Numbered from the stretch's first letter, positions 10,001 to 20,883 are shown. The stretch is 59,419 bases of DNA from Amoeboaphelidium occidentale (GCA_023515795.1 JALGPX010000061.1:1-59419), one strand, 5' to 3'. Made by a program: numbers and translations. Notes: generated by a model not told the origin, from the letters alone.

Positions 10001-12531
10001 TAGAACTTGCATTCTCAATCTTCAATGCGCTATTGTATAGCGTGACTTGCGTAAAAACGTAATCAACAGAGCAACACATGAATAGTTTGATCAAGAAGTG
10101 TGAAATGCACTCATTCAATTCTTTGGAGATATTGAGTCCACTTTTCATCAGCCTATTAACATCGACAGAGAGAACCTTTAGTAATTCTGATACTTGATCC
10201 AACACAGAAGTTGGTAAAACATCCTTCCTCTGGAACATTGGAACAGCCGGCTTCCCTGGTTTTAATGAAAATTCAACAAGGCTCTTAGTTATTACGTCTA
10301 GAAAGAACCAAGCATATTTTGCAATGTCTCTGCAGGAAGAATCATTACTCTGTAGTAAAGCAAGCCAGTATTTAAGAAAAGCCTCGTGGGCTTCGATTTT
10401 CCATGACGATTTCCTTTGAAATCCTGACTGCGTGTACTCCTGCACAATCGGATGACGTTTTTGGACATCTCCGTGAATTGAAGCTACCAGACCGACTATG
10501 CCTTTGAAGCAAGCCTTACTCAAATTCTCGCTGAATTTCTGGGTACATACCGTATCGATCAGCTCGTTTATAATCACAGGCCAAAATCTGTTTAACGAGA
10601 TAGGATCAATATTTACAAGATCTCGAACCGCCTAAAAATTATAGATGATAGCATTTGATTACCGATAAGAGATCATTCTCGGCGTCTGGTGTAGCCAGCT
10701 GAACTTTCTGATGAAATGCATGATGTCTGGCATCTTGCGAATAAAACGAGGAGCATAGTTTTAGCTTTAGAGTGAGCAATGGTTTCTTAGAATCAAGCCA
10801 ATTTTTAGAGCTTTCTTCTTTATCACTCAAATAACCAGTGCGAAGATCGTTGCACACTGGGAGCTTCTGCTCTCCATTGCTAACGAACATACCATTGTCT
10901 AACAGCTTCATGAATGCGTAGCATGATGGCTCTTCATCTTTTCTGTGTTTAAAAGATACGTGATAGAACGTGAAGAGCAAGTGGTGTTTTTCTGTTATTG
11001 GAATAGGCAGTCCAATCTTAACTTCCTCACTAAAGAATGGAGTTCTTTTATGGTGATGGACTCCTGTTGTAAAGCTGCTCAAGTTCTTATCTGGGCCATC
11101 ATAAATTGTCTTTAAATTAGTATAAAGCTCGAATGAAGATACCTTTAGAATTCTAGAATTATCCTCTAAATTATCATTCGACACCAGCTGCACTCTAACG
11201 CAAAAGTTGCGATGGTTTGAATTCGCTTTCGCACCATTGAATGATATTGGCCATACGTACAAATGATTAACATGCTCCCTGTTGGATATTACAGAGAATA
11301 ATGAGAATTCCTCAGCTGCAACTGCTTTTTTATCAACAGTATCTAATTCCAGCTCTTCGATTTTGTAGTGTAATTTAACAGGAACCTGTTTGGGCTTCTT
11401 CGCGTTAGCCTTTACCCTCAAAAATTTGCAGCTAGACACAATATCATCATCTGGATACTTGCTATCTTCAAATCTATAAAATAGATCAGTCGATCCGTTA
11501 GAAACTGTTCCGAAAGCTGGACTTTCTCCGAGGCAGTTCTCATCAAATAAGAAAACAGGGAACCATCCGAGGTTCTGATGGTAGCCTTCAATAGACTTGT
11601 CGTTCCCTGGTTTGGCTTTTGCATATACATCCAACCAGGAACTCAAATCCCCCTCATAGGCTTTGTAGGCTTTCATGAGTAAGAATACTTCTCCGTGAGT
11701 TGATGATATATCAAATATAATCTTTGGAGATTTTCCACCAGTGAGTGTTCCCCGCCAGGACTGACTTGTCTTGGGTTGAGTCAAATTGTTTGGATCCATT
11801 ATGCAAACTTCAAGCACCATGTCTGGCTGTAAGGCACCTTGCCATTCTACCTTATTGATCTCGATGGCAACTTTACGCCTACAATGTCAATTAAAACCAA
11901 ACGTGTTTACCCTTTTCTATAGTCTTTCGCATTTTCGAGGTTGTCATCATCATTGATTAAGCAATTCTGAAACACCGCAGTTAGCGGAAGCCTTTGAATC
12001 TTTTCGAATTCCGGCTTTGGATCCTTGTTCAGTATTCTCCATTCAAACTTCTCGTGCGAATTTAGTTTTATACTATCAAACTCTTCCTCTTTGTTTGAAT
12101 GCTCACCAAACACGTTTTGGATGTTCCTTCTGTTTGTGGTGGAGACTTCATGCTTTGGTCGTTCTGTTTCATTATCATCAAACTTCAACTCTTCAAGAGA
12201 AGTAGGTGCCGGCAAGTTCGTGGGATACTTTGAAAATGCTTCATTCTGTCTGGAGATGATAATCTTGTCGCCAGTGATATAATCAAGCACATCGGACAAT
12301 GGTTTGCTTGGTTGGTATTTCGCCTACAATTACTTATGACCTTAAACACGTTACCGGCAAGCCAAGTGTGGCAGGTGTTGTTGGTGATTTCTTCTTCTCA
12401 ATAGTAACATCATTAGGATCTATCTTCATGATCTTGAAGTTATCTTTGTCTAGGTCTGGCTTGAGACGACGGTAAAGAGTTTCAAACGTTTCAGTTGTCT
12501 TTTCCATAGTTATCACTGCAAGGTGAAACAT
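7055..12531 (-). CDS. DOCK-family RhoGEF, zizimin/DOCK-C type
   Basis: A very large guanine-nucleotide exchange factor of about 1,750 residues after removing roughly ten introns of 30-40 nt (for example about 12324-12354). An N-terminal DOCK-C/D-like segment is followed by a C2/DHR-1 domain around 11200-10900 (NHLYVWPISFNGAK, then FELYTNLKTIYDGPDKN). A long helical middle runs about 10600-8700. A C-terminal DHR-2 domain at about 8660-7060 contains EAAFCKLHCAALISEYL, FGPKFGALDGQQFIYKEK and TRTTYFDKMNNLTKFFFETP. DHR-2 loads GTP on Rac/Cdc42-type GTPases in actin control. The overall order fits the zizimin (DOCK9/10/11) or DOCK6-8 branch. Two in-frame ATGs exist, at the given start and 24 nt further in. 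Dikarya DOCK proteins are usually of other types, so the subfamily assignment is moderate. Confidence 0.9.
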
Positions 12532-12761
12532 CGTCTCGATTATTTATAGCATTTGCAATCATCATTGCCAGCAAGCCTGAAACATGTAGAGGAACGTAAA
12601 ATCAACGACCTCTCTTCTGTTCGCGTATAAAATCATTATAAAATTACTTGAGTTACATGCTAGTGAATGATCAAGTGCTATCTTGCCCTTTCCAAACGAA
12701 GAAATGCAGATGGCTATTTATAGGACTTATTTTCTAACTTGACTTTGATATCACATCCGAA

Positions 12762-14508
12762 ATGGTACGTCTAACTGATGATCAAATAAAGCTGCTTGTG
12801 GAAGAGTTCTACAAGCTTGATGCTGATCTAGATGATCTGCTTACAGTTGATGAGGCTTTCACTATGTTTCAGAACTTGGACTTGGTCAAAGATCCTGAAC
12901 GATTCACTAAATTACTGAAGCAATGTGATATTGATAATGCACGTCTAGGAAAGAGGGAGATTCTCCAAGTAGCTAAGGTTGTCTACGAAGAGAAGGAAGC
13001 TCCTGCTGGAGGTTCAAACGCTCTTGCTTATGTTGCCAATGAAGTCACAAACCGTATCAAGTTCTCACAACTTTTACCTGATGGCAAAAAGGAAACCGCT
13101 GAGAATATTGTAGTTGAGATAAATGATCCCGATGATGCTGAAGAATCTGATTACGAATATTACGCTTATGACACTGATGATCAGGATTCAGAGTTGATCA
13201 AGTTGGGAGCTACAGCAAGCAGCGTTTCAACAAGAAAATCTTCGACTTCCGTGGAGAAGAGGGTGTCTCAAAGCGAAGAACCCAACAAAACCTTGTTGGC
13301 ATCTAAAGATCCGATCTTGGTGTCGAAGTCACGAGTCAATCGGAAGAGCACAACGAGGAGCCGTCCAAGAGGACACAGACTTAATACTCCTGACACACTG
13401 AAACAGACTGCAGACCAGAAGGATGCTCCAAAACTTCAGCGCCAAAATGTAATTTAGCTTGATTATGAAATGTTAATATTCTTAGGCATTAGCAGATCCT
13501 AAAGTTAGAAAGCAACTGGCGAAGATGAAAGTGTATGAGCCCAACTTCCTGAAACTAATGACATTTATTCAAATTCTTGCATTTGCATACGAAATATACG
13601 TGAACAATGGGGTTGAATCAATATTCTTGAATCCGTTTATTGGTCCTTCTTCTCTGACATTAATTCAATTGGGTGCAAAGTATGGTCCTTGTATGAGACC
13701 TGGTCTCAACATGACAGACGTGTTTGTTCCTTGTAATCCAAGTTACCCTCAATCTTTGCCGCGTGTCAATGGAACTTGCAGATATTATGACAATTTGGAG
13801 TTTGTGTGTGGAATGAACGGATTTCAAGAGAAGGGTATTTGATTTGTCTTCTAAATTAAACATTTAGGCAAACCGGATCAAGTATGGAGGTTTATATCAC
13901 CGCTTCTACTTCACACAGGAGTTGTTCATTTGCTCTTTAATCTTATGGTTCAAATTCGACTTGGGTATCGGATAGAATCACAACTTGGCTCCATTCGAAT
14001 GATGGTTTTATATCTAATCTCAGGAATTGGTGGTTATATTCTAGCCGCGCTGTTATCGCCGAATGAAGGTTAGTTAATCAATCGAACGCGTCTTATTTTA
14101 GTGTCTGTTGGTTCTTCTGGTGCTTTATACGGAATGTTTGCTACATTGTATATAGACATGATTGATAGTTGGCCATTACTAGAAAATCCTAGAAGAGATG
14201 TTTTTAAACTGACTACAACGGTCGTTATTGCTCTAGCAGTAGGTCTCTTGCCTTATATAGACAATTACGCGCATGTTGGGGGTTTCCTTTCTGGTTTACT
14301 GGGATCTTTGATCTTTATAAAGTCTGTCAAGTTTGGCTCATGGGATAAATGGAGAAAATGGATTCTGGCATTGATATCTGTTCCTGGGCTTGTAGTATTT
14401 TGGTCGGTTTGTTTACAGCAGTTTTTTGCAGGCGAGGAAAATCCTTGTCCTTGGTGTATATATCTAAATTGTTTACCTGTGGATGCGCCATGGTGCCAAG
14501 TCCAATAA
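12762..14508 (+). CDS. Rhomboid protease with EF-hand-like N-terminus
   Basis: Intramembrane serine protease. Four exons joined across introns at 13449-13485, 13835-13867 and 14069-14101 (33-37 nt) give 547 residues. Residues 1-85 resemble an EF-hand pair (DADLDDLLTVDEAF; DIDNARLGKREILQ), followed by an acidic then basic linker to about residue 240. The rhomboid core has WRFISPLLLHTGVVHLLFN, RIESQLGS and the catalytic GSSGALYG motif, with the second catalytic residue in YAHVGGFLSGLLG. A cysteine-rich tail (CPWCIYLNCLPVD) follows the last membrane segment. EF-hands upstream of a rhomboid are known from animal RHBDL proteins; here the calcium loops are degenerate, so calcium binding is only a suggestion. 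Location is probably secretory-pathway or plasma membrane. Confidence 0.93.
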
Positions 14509-14535
14509 ACTTTTATTCTCTGCAAACCTGATTTA

Positions 14536-15827
14536 TTAAAACGCAAGTTCGAAACAAGAAAAGTCCTTCAGGTTCAGCATGACAACACTTTTTGTTTTGT
14601 TGAAAGAAGGTATAGTTACTAGACAACACTTGCTTCCATTTTTATCCTCAAGAACTCGATACTGGCATGCGTCTTGATTACCAGCAAATAATACATGCGG
14701 CAACTTTTGTAATAAAAACGGGTCCTTAGTCTGGTAAGGAAAACAAAAAAGTGTATCAGGCGCCGACGGAGCTATATGTTGACAATGAACCATTCTTTCT
14801 AGAGCGTCGATGGCGGATACATCATTAGACGCATACCTAAGACTGTCGTGCACATTTTCGCCAGAACTTCCCAACAAGATAAAGTCATCTACCTTAAACA
14901 AAACCGGATTACTTAATGAATGTAATGATCCTGTTTGTTTTGGGTTGCGGCAAAGAAGAGCGCTATGAATAGGTCTTTGAGGATATGCCCTGTTAACAGG
15001 ATCGTTAGCTCCAGGAAGAACATAAACATTAACATTGCATGAAATGCGCTCAAAAAAGGCTGAAACTTTCGCCAAGTCAACAGTCAAGTCTGAGGAACCA
15101 AAAGAGTCGCCTGCTATAACAACACCAGCAATTTTTGACGAGAGCTCAACATCCTACACATTGAGCAAAAGTAAAAGGTAGACTTACTCCGATGTTTCCC
15201 TCGATGAAATCCAGCAAAGTTTCTGTACTTGCCTCATCATGCTTGCCAAGATTTAACCCGGAAACAAACAATACATAAGAGTCTTCCATTAAATCAGGTG
15301 CCGGATTTCGCACTTCAGCGACACCAGGTAAAATGACCTCTTCAACTTCAAAAGACCCTCCAGAAACTTCTTTACCAACTACGGCAATGATCATACCCGT
15401 AACGAGGAATGAGTTCTTCAAAACGTCACCGGCCAACTGAATTCGTCCAGAATGATCTTCCAAATGGTAAGTATCGTCTTCGCTGCGATATTTATCCGGT
15501 ACCGCTGGATTAAAGATCGATTTCTAAACATTTACACAACCAAGCGCATAAAGCGAAACATACATCGTTCTCAATGTCTTCCAATACATTTGGCTTAAGT
15601 TTCATTTCCATGTAAAGAGTTCCAATAATAACGCAGCGATTTTCCGGCTGGATCTCAAAGAGCTTGTCAACGTATTGCACATTTGCCGGAAGTTTTGAGC
15701 ATAGCGCAGGTCTCAAGCTTTCGAGTCTTAACCAATACAATCCAGAGAATTGTTTCCCGTAGTCAAACTTTCCGCTGTTAAATTTGTCGCTTATGGAAAT
15801 GTGCTGCAGCTGCCTCGAATGCAACAT
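14536..15827 (-). CDS. POLD2: DNA polymerase delta subunit 2
   Basis: B-subunit (Pol31/POLD2) that bridges the catalytic Pol3 and the other accessory subunits of DNA polymerase delta. It starts MLHSRQLQHISISDKF at 15827 and runs through three exons (breaks near 15510-15470 and 15146-15090). Family motifs include an N-terminal OB-like segment (GTLYMEMKLKPNVLEDI), SGLNLG in the phosphoesterase fold, the LPGANDPVN block, LLGSSGENVHDSLRY and HIAPSAPDTLFCFPYQ near the C-terminus. As is usual for eukaryotic B-subunits, the phosphoesterase metal ligands are not all obvious. It is divergent with the OTU gene; the two start codons are only 14 bp apart. Confidence 0.95.
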
Positions 15828-15841
15828 TTTTGTGAACAATA

Positions 15842-16705
15842 ATGGAAGACAACGGTGAATCCAAAACTTCGAAACAAAAGGAAATACGCGCCAAGATACA
15901 ACAGCTTAAGAAATCCGTACCAAAGGGAGATAAGAAGAAGAAGAAAGAAGTCGCTGAGGAAGTGGCAAAGCTGGAGGAGGCCTTAGCTCAACTTCAAATG
16001 GAAAAGCACGAGCCCAGAACCGAAAAAGCGACGCCTGATGATACCGATGAGCCTCAGAATGATGCACCACAAAGTACCGCTGAGATTAGCGTAGAGGAGC
16101 GTGCAAAGAAACCGAATCGTCAACAGCAGCGAAAGCTCAAGAAGAAAGCTGCAATGGAGAAAGAGATTGAAGAAGCACGAAACGAAGCTTTGAATGCTGT
16201 TGATTATGGAAAATTAGAAAAGGAACAATTCGATGCGATATTTTCCACAGAGGGTCTGGCCCTGAAAGAGATACCGGCGGATGGGAATTGCTTTTACAAT
16301 GCAATTGTGGATCAACTTCGACTTGAAGCTAATAATTCTGATATTCAGAACAATACATACAAGCATTACAGAAAGATTGTTTCAGATTATTTAAAAGACC
16401 ATCCAGATGATTTCATGCCGTTTTTAAGTGGCGCTAATGGTGATACGATGTCGGAGGCGGAATTCAACGAGTATTGCAAGAAGATTGCTGAGACAGGGGA
16501 ATGGGCTGGCAATGTTGAAATACAGGCGTTATCTCAGGCACTCAAACGCAAAATCATTATATATCAAGCAGGAACTAAACCTCTGGTCATAGGCGAAGAG
16601 CATGAAGGAAAACCTTTGAGATTATCGTATCATCGACATCAATATGGTTTGGGTGAACATTACAATTCTCTTAAAGTTGTAAAGACAAAAGACGAATCTA
16701 TTTAA
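15842..16705 (+). CDS. OTU-domain deubiquitinase, OTUD6-like
   Basis: Intronless gene for a 287-residue cysteine deubiquitinase. Residues 1-120 are a charged coiled-coil (KEIRAKIQQLKKSVPKG, KKPNRQQQRKLKKKAAME) typical of OTUD6A/B and yeast Otu2. The OTU domain follows with the catalytic box IPADGNCFYNAI (Asp, Cys) and the His in the C-terminal block GLGEHYNSL; EWAGNVEIQALSQAL is the usual central motif. Family members associate with ribosomes and translation factors. It shares a 14-bp divergent gap with POLD2, and its stop is 14 bp from the end of convergent SPP2. Confidence 0.95.
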   Translation: MEDNGESKTSKQKEIRAKIQQLKKSVPKGDKKKKKEVAEEVAKLEEALAQLQMEKHEPRTEKATPDDTDEPQNDAPQSTAEISVEERAKKPNRQQQRKLKKKAAMEKEIEEARNEALNAVDYGKLEKEQFDAIFSTEGLALKEIPADGNCFYNAIVDQLRLEANNSDIQNNTYKHYRKIVSDYLKDHPDDFMPFLSGANGDTMSEAEFNEYCKKIAETGEWAGNVEIQALSQALKRKIIIYQAGTKPLVIGEEHEGKPLRLSYHRHQYGLGEHYNSLKVVKTKDESI

Positions 16706-16719
16706 TAAAGACTAAATTC

Positions 16720-17364
16720 TTAATTCCGCCGCTTCTTATTCGTCGTGTGAAGTTCCGGCAGGTCAGGCAACGTTGCGCCTAATCCAAGTCTTTCCGGTCG
16801 CCGTTCGAAGCCAAGTTTCTGTGAAGATGCATTACCTTCAGAAGCTTCTTTGGTGTCGTCATATCCCATTCCACGCAGCGCTCCCATGCCAAACTCTTCT
16901 ATCGGAACGACATCATAATCTTCCTCGGCTTCATCTGGCAAATCATTCAACATCGACTTAATATCACGTTTCCCTCGACTTAAAGCTTTTCTACCGTTAA
17001 GCTTCTCAGTTTTCGTTATGGAAGACTCAGGTTTAACCGTATTCAAACCGTATGAAGTTTCTTGCAAGCTTTTTAATTCCAAAGCCTTCAGTTCTTCTGC
17101 CTGTTCCGCAGTTAAACCATTTAAATCGGAACCAGATTTCGTCGAAGGTATCACCGGTATTATTAGCTTCTTTTCCGTTATTATTTCTTGAGAGGTCTGC
17201 GCCATTGTTGCAGAGTCTAAGCTTGTGATCAACTGTTTTCTCCCTGACTTTGAAGAGATCGAAATGTGCGCTTCCTCCTCATGCCCAAAGGCTCCCGGCT
17301 TAAGCTTTTTCTCTTCTGCGATTTTCTTCTTTGTTTTAGTGTTCTTCCCATTTAGCGAGAACAT
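16720..17364 (-). CDS. SPP2: Spliceosome G-patch factor Spp2/GPKOW
   Basis: Small G-patch-type protein that activates the DEAH helicase Prp2 in spliceosome activation. I chose the ATG giving MFSLNGKNTKTKKK (214 residues); an in-frame ATG 75 nt upstream would overlap the divergent gene. The signature is near the C-terminus: DYDVVPIEEFGMGALRGMGY, the divergent G-patch that binds Prp2. A basic tail (TTNKKRRN) follows. The N-terminal Lys-rich and Ser/Thr-rich regions are low complexity, as in the family. It is a single exon with a 40-bp divergent gap to the CHY zinc-finger gene. Confidence 0.9.
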   Translation of the reverse strand: MFSLNGKNTKTKKKIAEEKKLKPGAFGHEEEAHISISSKSGRKQLITSLDSATMAQTSQEIITEKKLIIPVIPSTKSGSDLNGLTAEQAEELKALELKSLQETSYGLNTVKPESSITKTEKLNGRKALSRGKRDIKSMLNDLPDEAEEDYDVVPIEEFGMGALRGMGYDDTKEASEGNASSQKLGFERRPERLGLGATLPDLPELHTTNKKRRN

Positions 17365-17404
17365 TGTCGAGTCAAAGTTACAGTATTTTTGCAAATCAAG
17401 TTGA

Positions 17405-17743
17405 ATGTGCAAGCATATTCTAAACGCCCAAGTTTCCATAAGAACTCCGTGCTGTAAGAAATGGTACGACTGTCCGGAGTGTCACGAAGAATTAGAGAGT
17501 CATGAATTAATTAAAACGATGGAGATGGTGTTTGCATGTAAGAAGTGCAAGAAAGTGTTCAGGAAGAACATGAACGACTACGATGAATCTGACGAATATT
17601 GCCCGCATTGCGACAACAAATACGTCGTAGACGCAAAAATGCCTGAGTTGGCAGTGGGAGTGGAAGCAGACGATCCAAGAATGAACGGAAAGTTTATGAA
17701 AGATGACCGCCTAAAGCAAGCGGCTAGACTTTATGACTCCTGA
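17405..17743 (+). CDS. CHY-type zinc-finger protein
   Basis: A 112-residue single-exon protein made almost entirely of zinc ligands. CKHILNAQVSIRTPCCKKWY and the following CPECHEELESH form the CHY finger; CKKCKKVF and CPHCDNKY form a second paired-Cys ribbon. Short CHY proteins include the fungal Hot13 type, linked to zinc handling in the mitochondrial intermembrane space, and other uncharacterised fungal members. The exact role cannot be told from the sequence. The stop codon overlaps the 3' end of convergent RRP15 by 13 bp. Confidence 0.85.
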   Translation: MCKHILNAQVSIRTPCCKKWYDCPECHEELESHELIKTMEMVFACKKCKKVFRKNMNDYDESDEYCPHCDNKYVVDAKMPELAVGVEADDPRMNGKFMKDDRLKQAARLYDS

Positions 17744-18235
17744 TCCCAATTCTCCAAAGCACTTTCTATAATAAATGAGTCCTTCTTAGCAACCCCAACG
17801 GATGCAGGCGATGAATTAGTAGTCTGTGCCACAGAGTCCTCTTGCTTTTCTTTAGGTTTCTGCGTACTCTTTGGCGTGGCACTCTTTATGTAGTCCATGA
17901 AAGCTTTCGCGTTATCTGTTTTAGATGTTTTGGTCTTTTGACTGTTCTTTGCTGCATTCAAAAACTTGACCACTACGCGCGTTAGACGAAGAATTGTGTC
18001 ATTTACCTCCTCTTGTAGCGACTTTCCGTAACTGTTTTTCAAAGTTTAGCGAGAACGATTCAATAGAGACATGATCTTGGTTCAATTTAGCTCTTTTCTC
18101 CGCACCCAGAATCTTCTTTGCTTTGTATGTGAGTTTCTCGTCATCTATTTTCTTCTCGATGTCGTCAAATCGTGTAGCTGCATCTTCTCTGCTGACGATA
18201 TCATTGAACAATTTCCCAAATGTATCAGCCATCAT
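17731..18235 (-). CDS. RRP15: Ribosomal RNA-processing protein Rrp15
   Basis: Nucleolar pre-60S assembly factor. Two exons joined over a 34-nt intron (17973-18006) give 156 residues. The diagnostic family motif EKQLRKVATR(G)VVKxFNA spans the splice junction, which supports the intron call. An upstream helical segment (DDIEKKIDDEKLTYKAKKIL) matches the Rrp15 core, and the C-terminus is Ser/Thr/Lys-rich. The first ATG gives MMADTF; the second, 3 nt on, is equally possible. It is shorter than yeast Rrp15 mainly because the acidic N-terminal extension is missing. Confidence 0.88.
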
Positions 18236-18347
18236 TTACAAAATGAGAGAAAAAGCAAAGATGGAAATAATTCTGTAAGAAGCGCATTGGTTGCGCTTGA
18301 ATACCAGAAAGAGATTCTGTCTTTGCTTAAATGCTTTATTGTGACTA

Positions 18348-18914
18348 TTATTTTACCCTGTCCCACACGTACTCAAATTCCGATCGCGAGCCATTCTTCC
18401 GTAACCGAAGCCAAAGTTCCTCCTTGTCTTTTTTGTGCCTCTCTCGATCCTCCTCTATTCGTCGCATAATGTCGTTCCTGGACAGGTCTGAGTCTACTTT
18501 GACCTCAATAGAGGAAAGTCGTTTCTCTTCATCAGCGATAGCAACTTTATTTTCAAATATATGCTTGTCTTGCCAACTCTTGAGCACTTTGAGGACGTTG
18601 GGAATGTTTATGCTGCCGCCGGGACAAGAAGTGACCTTGTCGAGAATGCTCCGAAGGTCACGGAGAACAAGATCCTTATATTCATTAGTTTTTGCCTTAG
18701 TGCTGGCTAAGCATATGGCATCAATAAGATAAAATAGTACAAGCCTCTGTGTAGTCTTTGCGTTAGTTATCACTTCCAGCCAACAATTGTAAATTGCTTC
18801 TGAAGACCCTCGATTCTCTAGCGCAAAAGTGCATGCCCGGTGGATGGAGTTGTCTTGCAGCTTGAGCTTCTGGAGGATGTCATAGAATTGTAGCCTTATT
18901 TCGAAAGAGTCCAT
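18348..18914 (-). CDS. CTK3: CTD kinase subunit gamma (CTK3-like)
   Basis: Single-exon gene, 188 residues, for the CID-fold subunit of CTDK-I, the kinase complex that phosphorylates Ser2 of the RNA polymerase II CTD. Residues 1-110 form the helical CID-like domain (IRLQFYDILQKLKLQDNSIH; FYLIDAICLAS). The C-terminal family motif is NDIMRRIEEDRERHKKDKEELW. A separate CTK3 gene of this form is typical of fungi, so it is one of the better indications that the host is a fungus. It lies 49 bp head-to-head from the SET-MYND gene. Confidence 0.88.
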   Translation of the reverse strand: MDSFEIRLQFYDILQKLKLQDNSIHRACTFALENRGSSEAIYNCWLEVITNAKTTQRLVLFYLIDAICLASTKAKTNEYKDLVLRDLRSILDKVTSCPGGSINIPNVLKVLKSWQDKHIFENKVAIADEEKRLSSIEVKVDSDLSRNDIMRRIEEDRERHKKDKEELWLRLRKNGSRSEFEYVWDRVK

Positions 18915-18963
18915 TTTAGGTGAATGTTTTCAGCCTTTTTCTTTCAGAAGAGAAGAAGAGAAG

Positions 18964-19971
18964 ATGGATCGCCGCAATTTGCGTGAAGGCGCGGAGCCGT
19001 CTTTCGATGTTTTAGATTATCCTCTAAAAGTGACGTATTCAGATTCTATGGGCGTGCATTTGGTTGCTTCTCGTGATATAATCAAAGGCGAATGTGTTTT
19101 GAAGGAGTGCCCTCTCGCATTGGCTCTAAGCGATGAATACAAACGCTCATACTGCAATATTTGTTCAGCAAAATTGGTATCGAAGAAGGAGCGATCTGGA
19201 TATCTCTGTGAAGACTGTTCTGCGAATAATTATCTCGTTGATATGTTCAACTTTTTCAAGAATTCTGGTGTGACGCTACATGGGAAATGTGAATTGTCTC
19301 TGTACACGATGTTCTTCAGGCTGTTCCTTAACTATGGAATGCGCAGGTACAATTTCTTAGATGAAGATATCTTGGCTTTTGAACATGAAGCTATTCGTGT
19401 ATTGGCGTGGGATCATTTGGCTGTAAATCAAGATCTTGAGGGCGACATCAGCCAAATTGCAAAAGTAATATCAACATTATTTACTGAATTCAATTATGAA
19501 TATGTTTCTAATGCATGCAGAGCTGTTATATGTAATCAACACGCTGTATCAGATGAAGATGGGAACGATATTGGAAGAGCTATATTCTGTATTGGTGCCA
19601 TGTTTAACCACAGTTGTGACGCAAACGTTTCTTGGGAAATAAGCAATAGCACAATTGGAATAATAACATGTGTGGCCAATAGGGATATTGCGGCTGGTGA
19701 AGAACTTACCATTTCTTACATCAGCGACAGGGCACTGCGAGCTCTCGATGATAAAAATCGATTCTCAAAATTATTATGTGAGCTGCAGTTTGCGTGCTCA
19801 TGTGTGAAATGCGGAAGCCTATGCAAGAATTGTTTTAAGAACGCAAAGTCTTTAAAAGTGTGCTCTAAATGCAAATCGGTTCAATATTGCTCCAGGGAAT
19901 GCCAAGTTGATGACTGGAAAACACACAAGGTTTACTGTGCACAATTCTCAAAAGGAAAAATAGACGTGTAA
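18964..19971 (+). CDS. SET-domain protein with C-terminal MYND finger
   Basis: Intronless, 335 residues. The N-terminal half of SET starts at about residue 20 (GVHLVASRDIIKGECVL), with a Cys-rich insert at 62-82 (CNICSAKL, CEDC). The SET core follows with the SAM and Lys pocket motifs FNHSCDANVSW and AAGEELTISYI, then the post-SET-like Cys cluster (CELQFACSCVKC). A MYND zinc finger at about 295-330 closes the protein (CSKCKSVQYCSRECQVDDWKTHK). In SMYD enzymes the MYND normally interrupts the SET domain; here it is at the extreme C-terminus. Protein-lysine methyltransferase activity is likely, but the substrate is unknown. Confidence 0.9.
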   Translation: MDRRNLREGAEPSFDVLDYPLKVTYSDSMGVHLVASRDIIKGECVLKECPLALALSDEYKRSYCNICSAKLVSKKERSGYLCEDCSANNYLVDMFNFFKNSGVTLHGKCELSLYTMFFRLFLNYGMRRYNFLDEDILAFEHEAIRVLAWDHLAVNQDLEGDISQIAKVISTLFTEFNYEYVSNACRAVICNQHAVSDEDGNDIGRAIFCIGAMFNHSCDANVSWEISNSTIGIITCVANRDIAAGEELTISYISDRALRALDDKNRFSKLLCELQFACSCVKCGSLCKNCFKNAKSLKVCSKCKSVQYCSRECQVDDWKTHKVYCAQFSKGKIDV

Positions 19972-19992
19972 TTTAAGTTAATTCTTTCTGTA

Positions 19993-20814
19993 TTAGAATT
20001 TGAAGACTTGGTCAGGCAGTTTTGAGATTGTGTTTGGCTTTTCAAATCCCAATTCCTCTGTATGCTGGACCATCGCTTTAATCATTGGCGGAGGCCCACA
20101 AAGTAAAAGTTTCATGTCCGCGCCCGGAGCTGGAAGCTTCTCTTTGATCATGTCCTTGCTAACGAAACCTACACCGCCAGTCCAACCTTCAGGAGGATTA
20201 TTCAGAACGTAGTAAACTTTGAACTGAGGATGTTTAGCAGCCAATTCATCCAACTCTGCCTTTAGGAGAATATCATCAGCGGTAACATTGGCAAAGATCA
20301 AAGATATCTCAGTAGTATCAGAAGGATCAGCCAAAATATACTTAACAACCTGAAACATTGGAGTAATTCCTTAAAATCAGAATCAATAGCGCTTTAGTTT
20401 ACCTGTTCCACCGGCAATCATTCCAAAAGACTTGCACATATTCTTTGTGTACGTGAAATTCCCTTTTGGGCCACGAACTTCAATCGTATCACCGATCGCA
20501 AGATTAGCAAACATCTTTGAGAGCACACCATCGGGATAAGTCTTTATGACCAAATCAAAATGCCCTTTCTCAGATGGCAAACTTGTTGGCGTGTAGCTAC
20601 GCATAACTTCCTTTCCGTCAGGAAGAGTTGTCCTAACAGAAATGTGCTGCCCGATCGGCAAGTTCAGTTCATCAGTTTCCGATGGCAAAGCAAACCTATA
20701 CTTTGCCGTGTTGTGGCTAAGCTGCTCCTTCTCTACTAATTTAAAAGGGCGGAATTCACTTTTGTCCAGCACAGGCTTTGAGCCTCCTAAACCAAACCAC
20801 GAAAGAATCGACAT
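19993..20814 (-). CDS. NADH-cytochrome b5 reductase
   Basis: FAD enzyme passing electrons from NADH to cytochrome b5. Two exons are joined over a 33-nt intron (20370-20402), about 262 residues. FAD-binding motif RSYTPTS and the flavin segment GPKGNFTY are in exon 1; NADH-binding [12 protein letters not shown] spans the intron; the C-terminal [10 protein letters not shown] block is in exon 2. It starts [14 protein letters not shown], with no ATG further upstream in frame and no obvious N-terminal membrane anchor, so it may be the soluble or myristoyl-independent form. Products feed sterol and fatty-acid desaturation. It diverges from LSM14 with a 69-bp gap. Confidence 0.95.
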
Positions 20815-20883
20815 GTTGCGGAATAGCCGACGCAACAAGTTTTTTTTCTTCGACAACAGCCTCAACAGCTTTGCAATTTTAAA

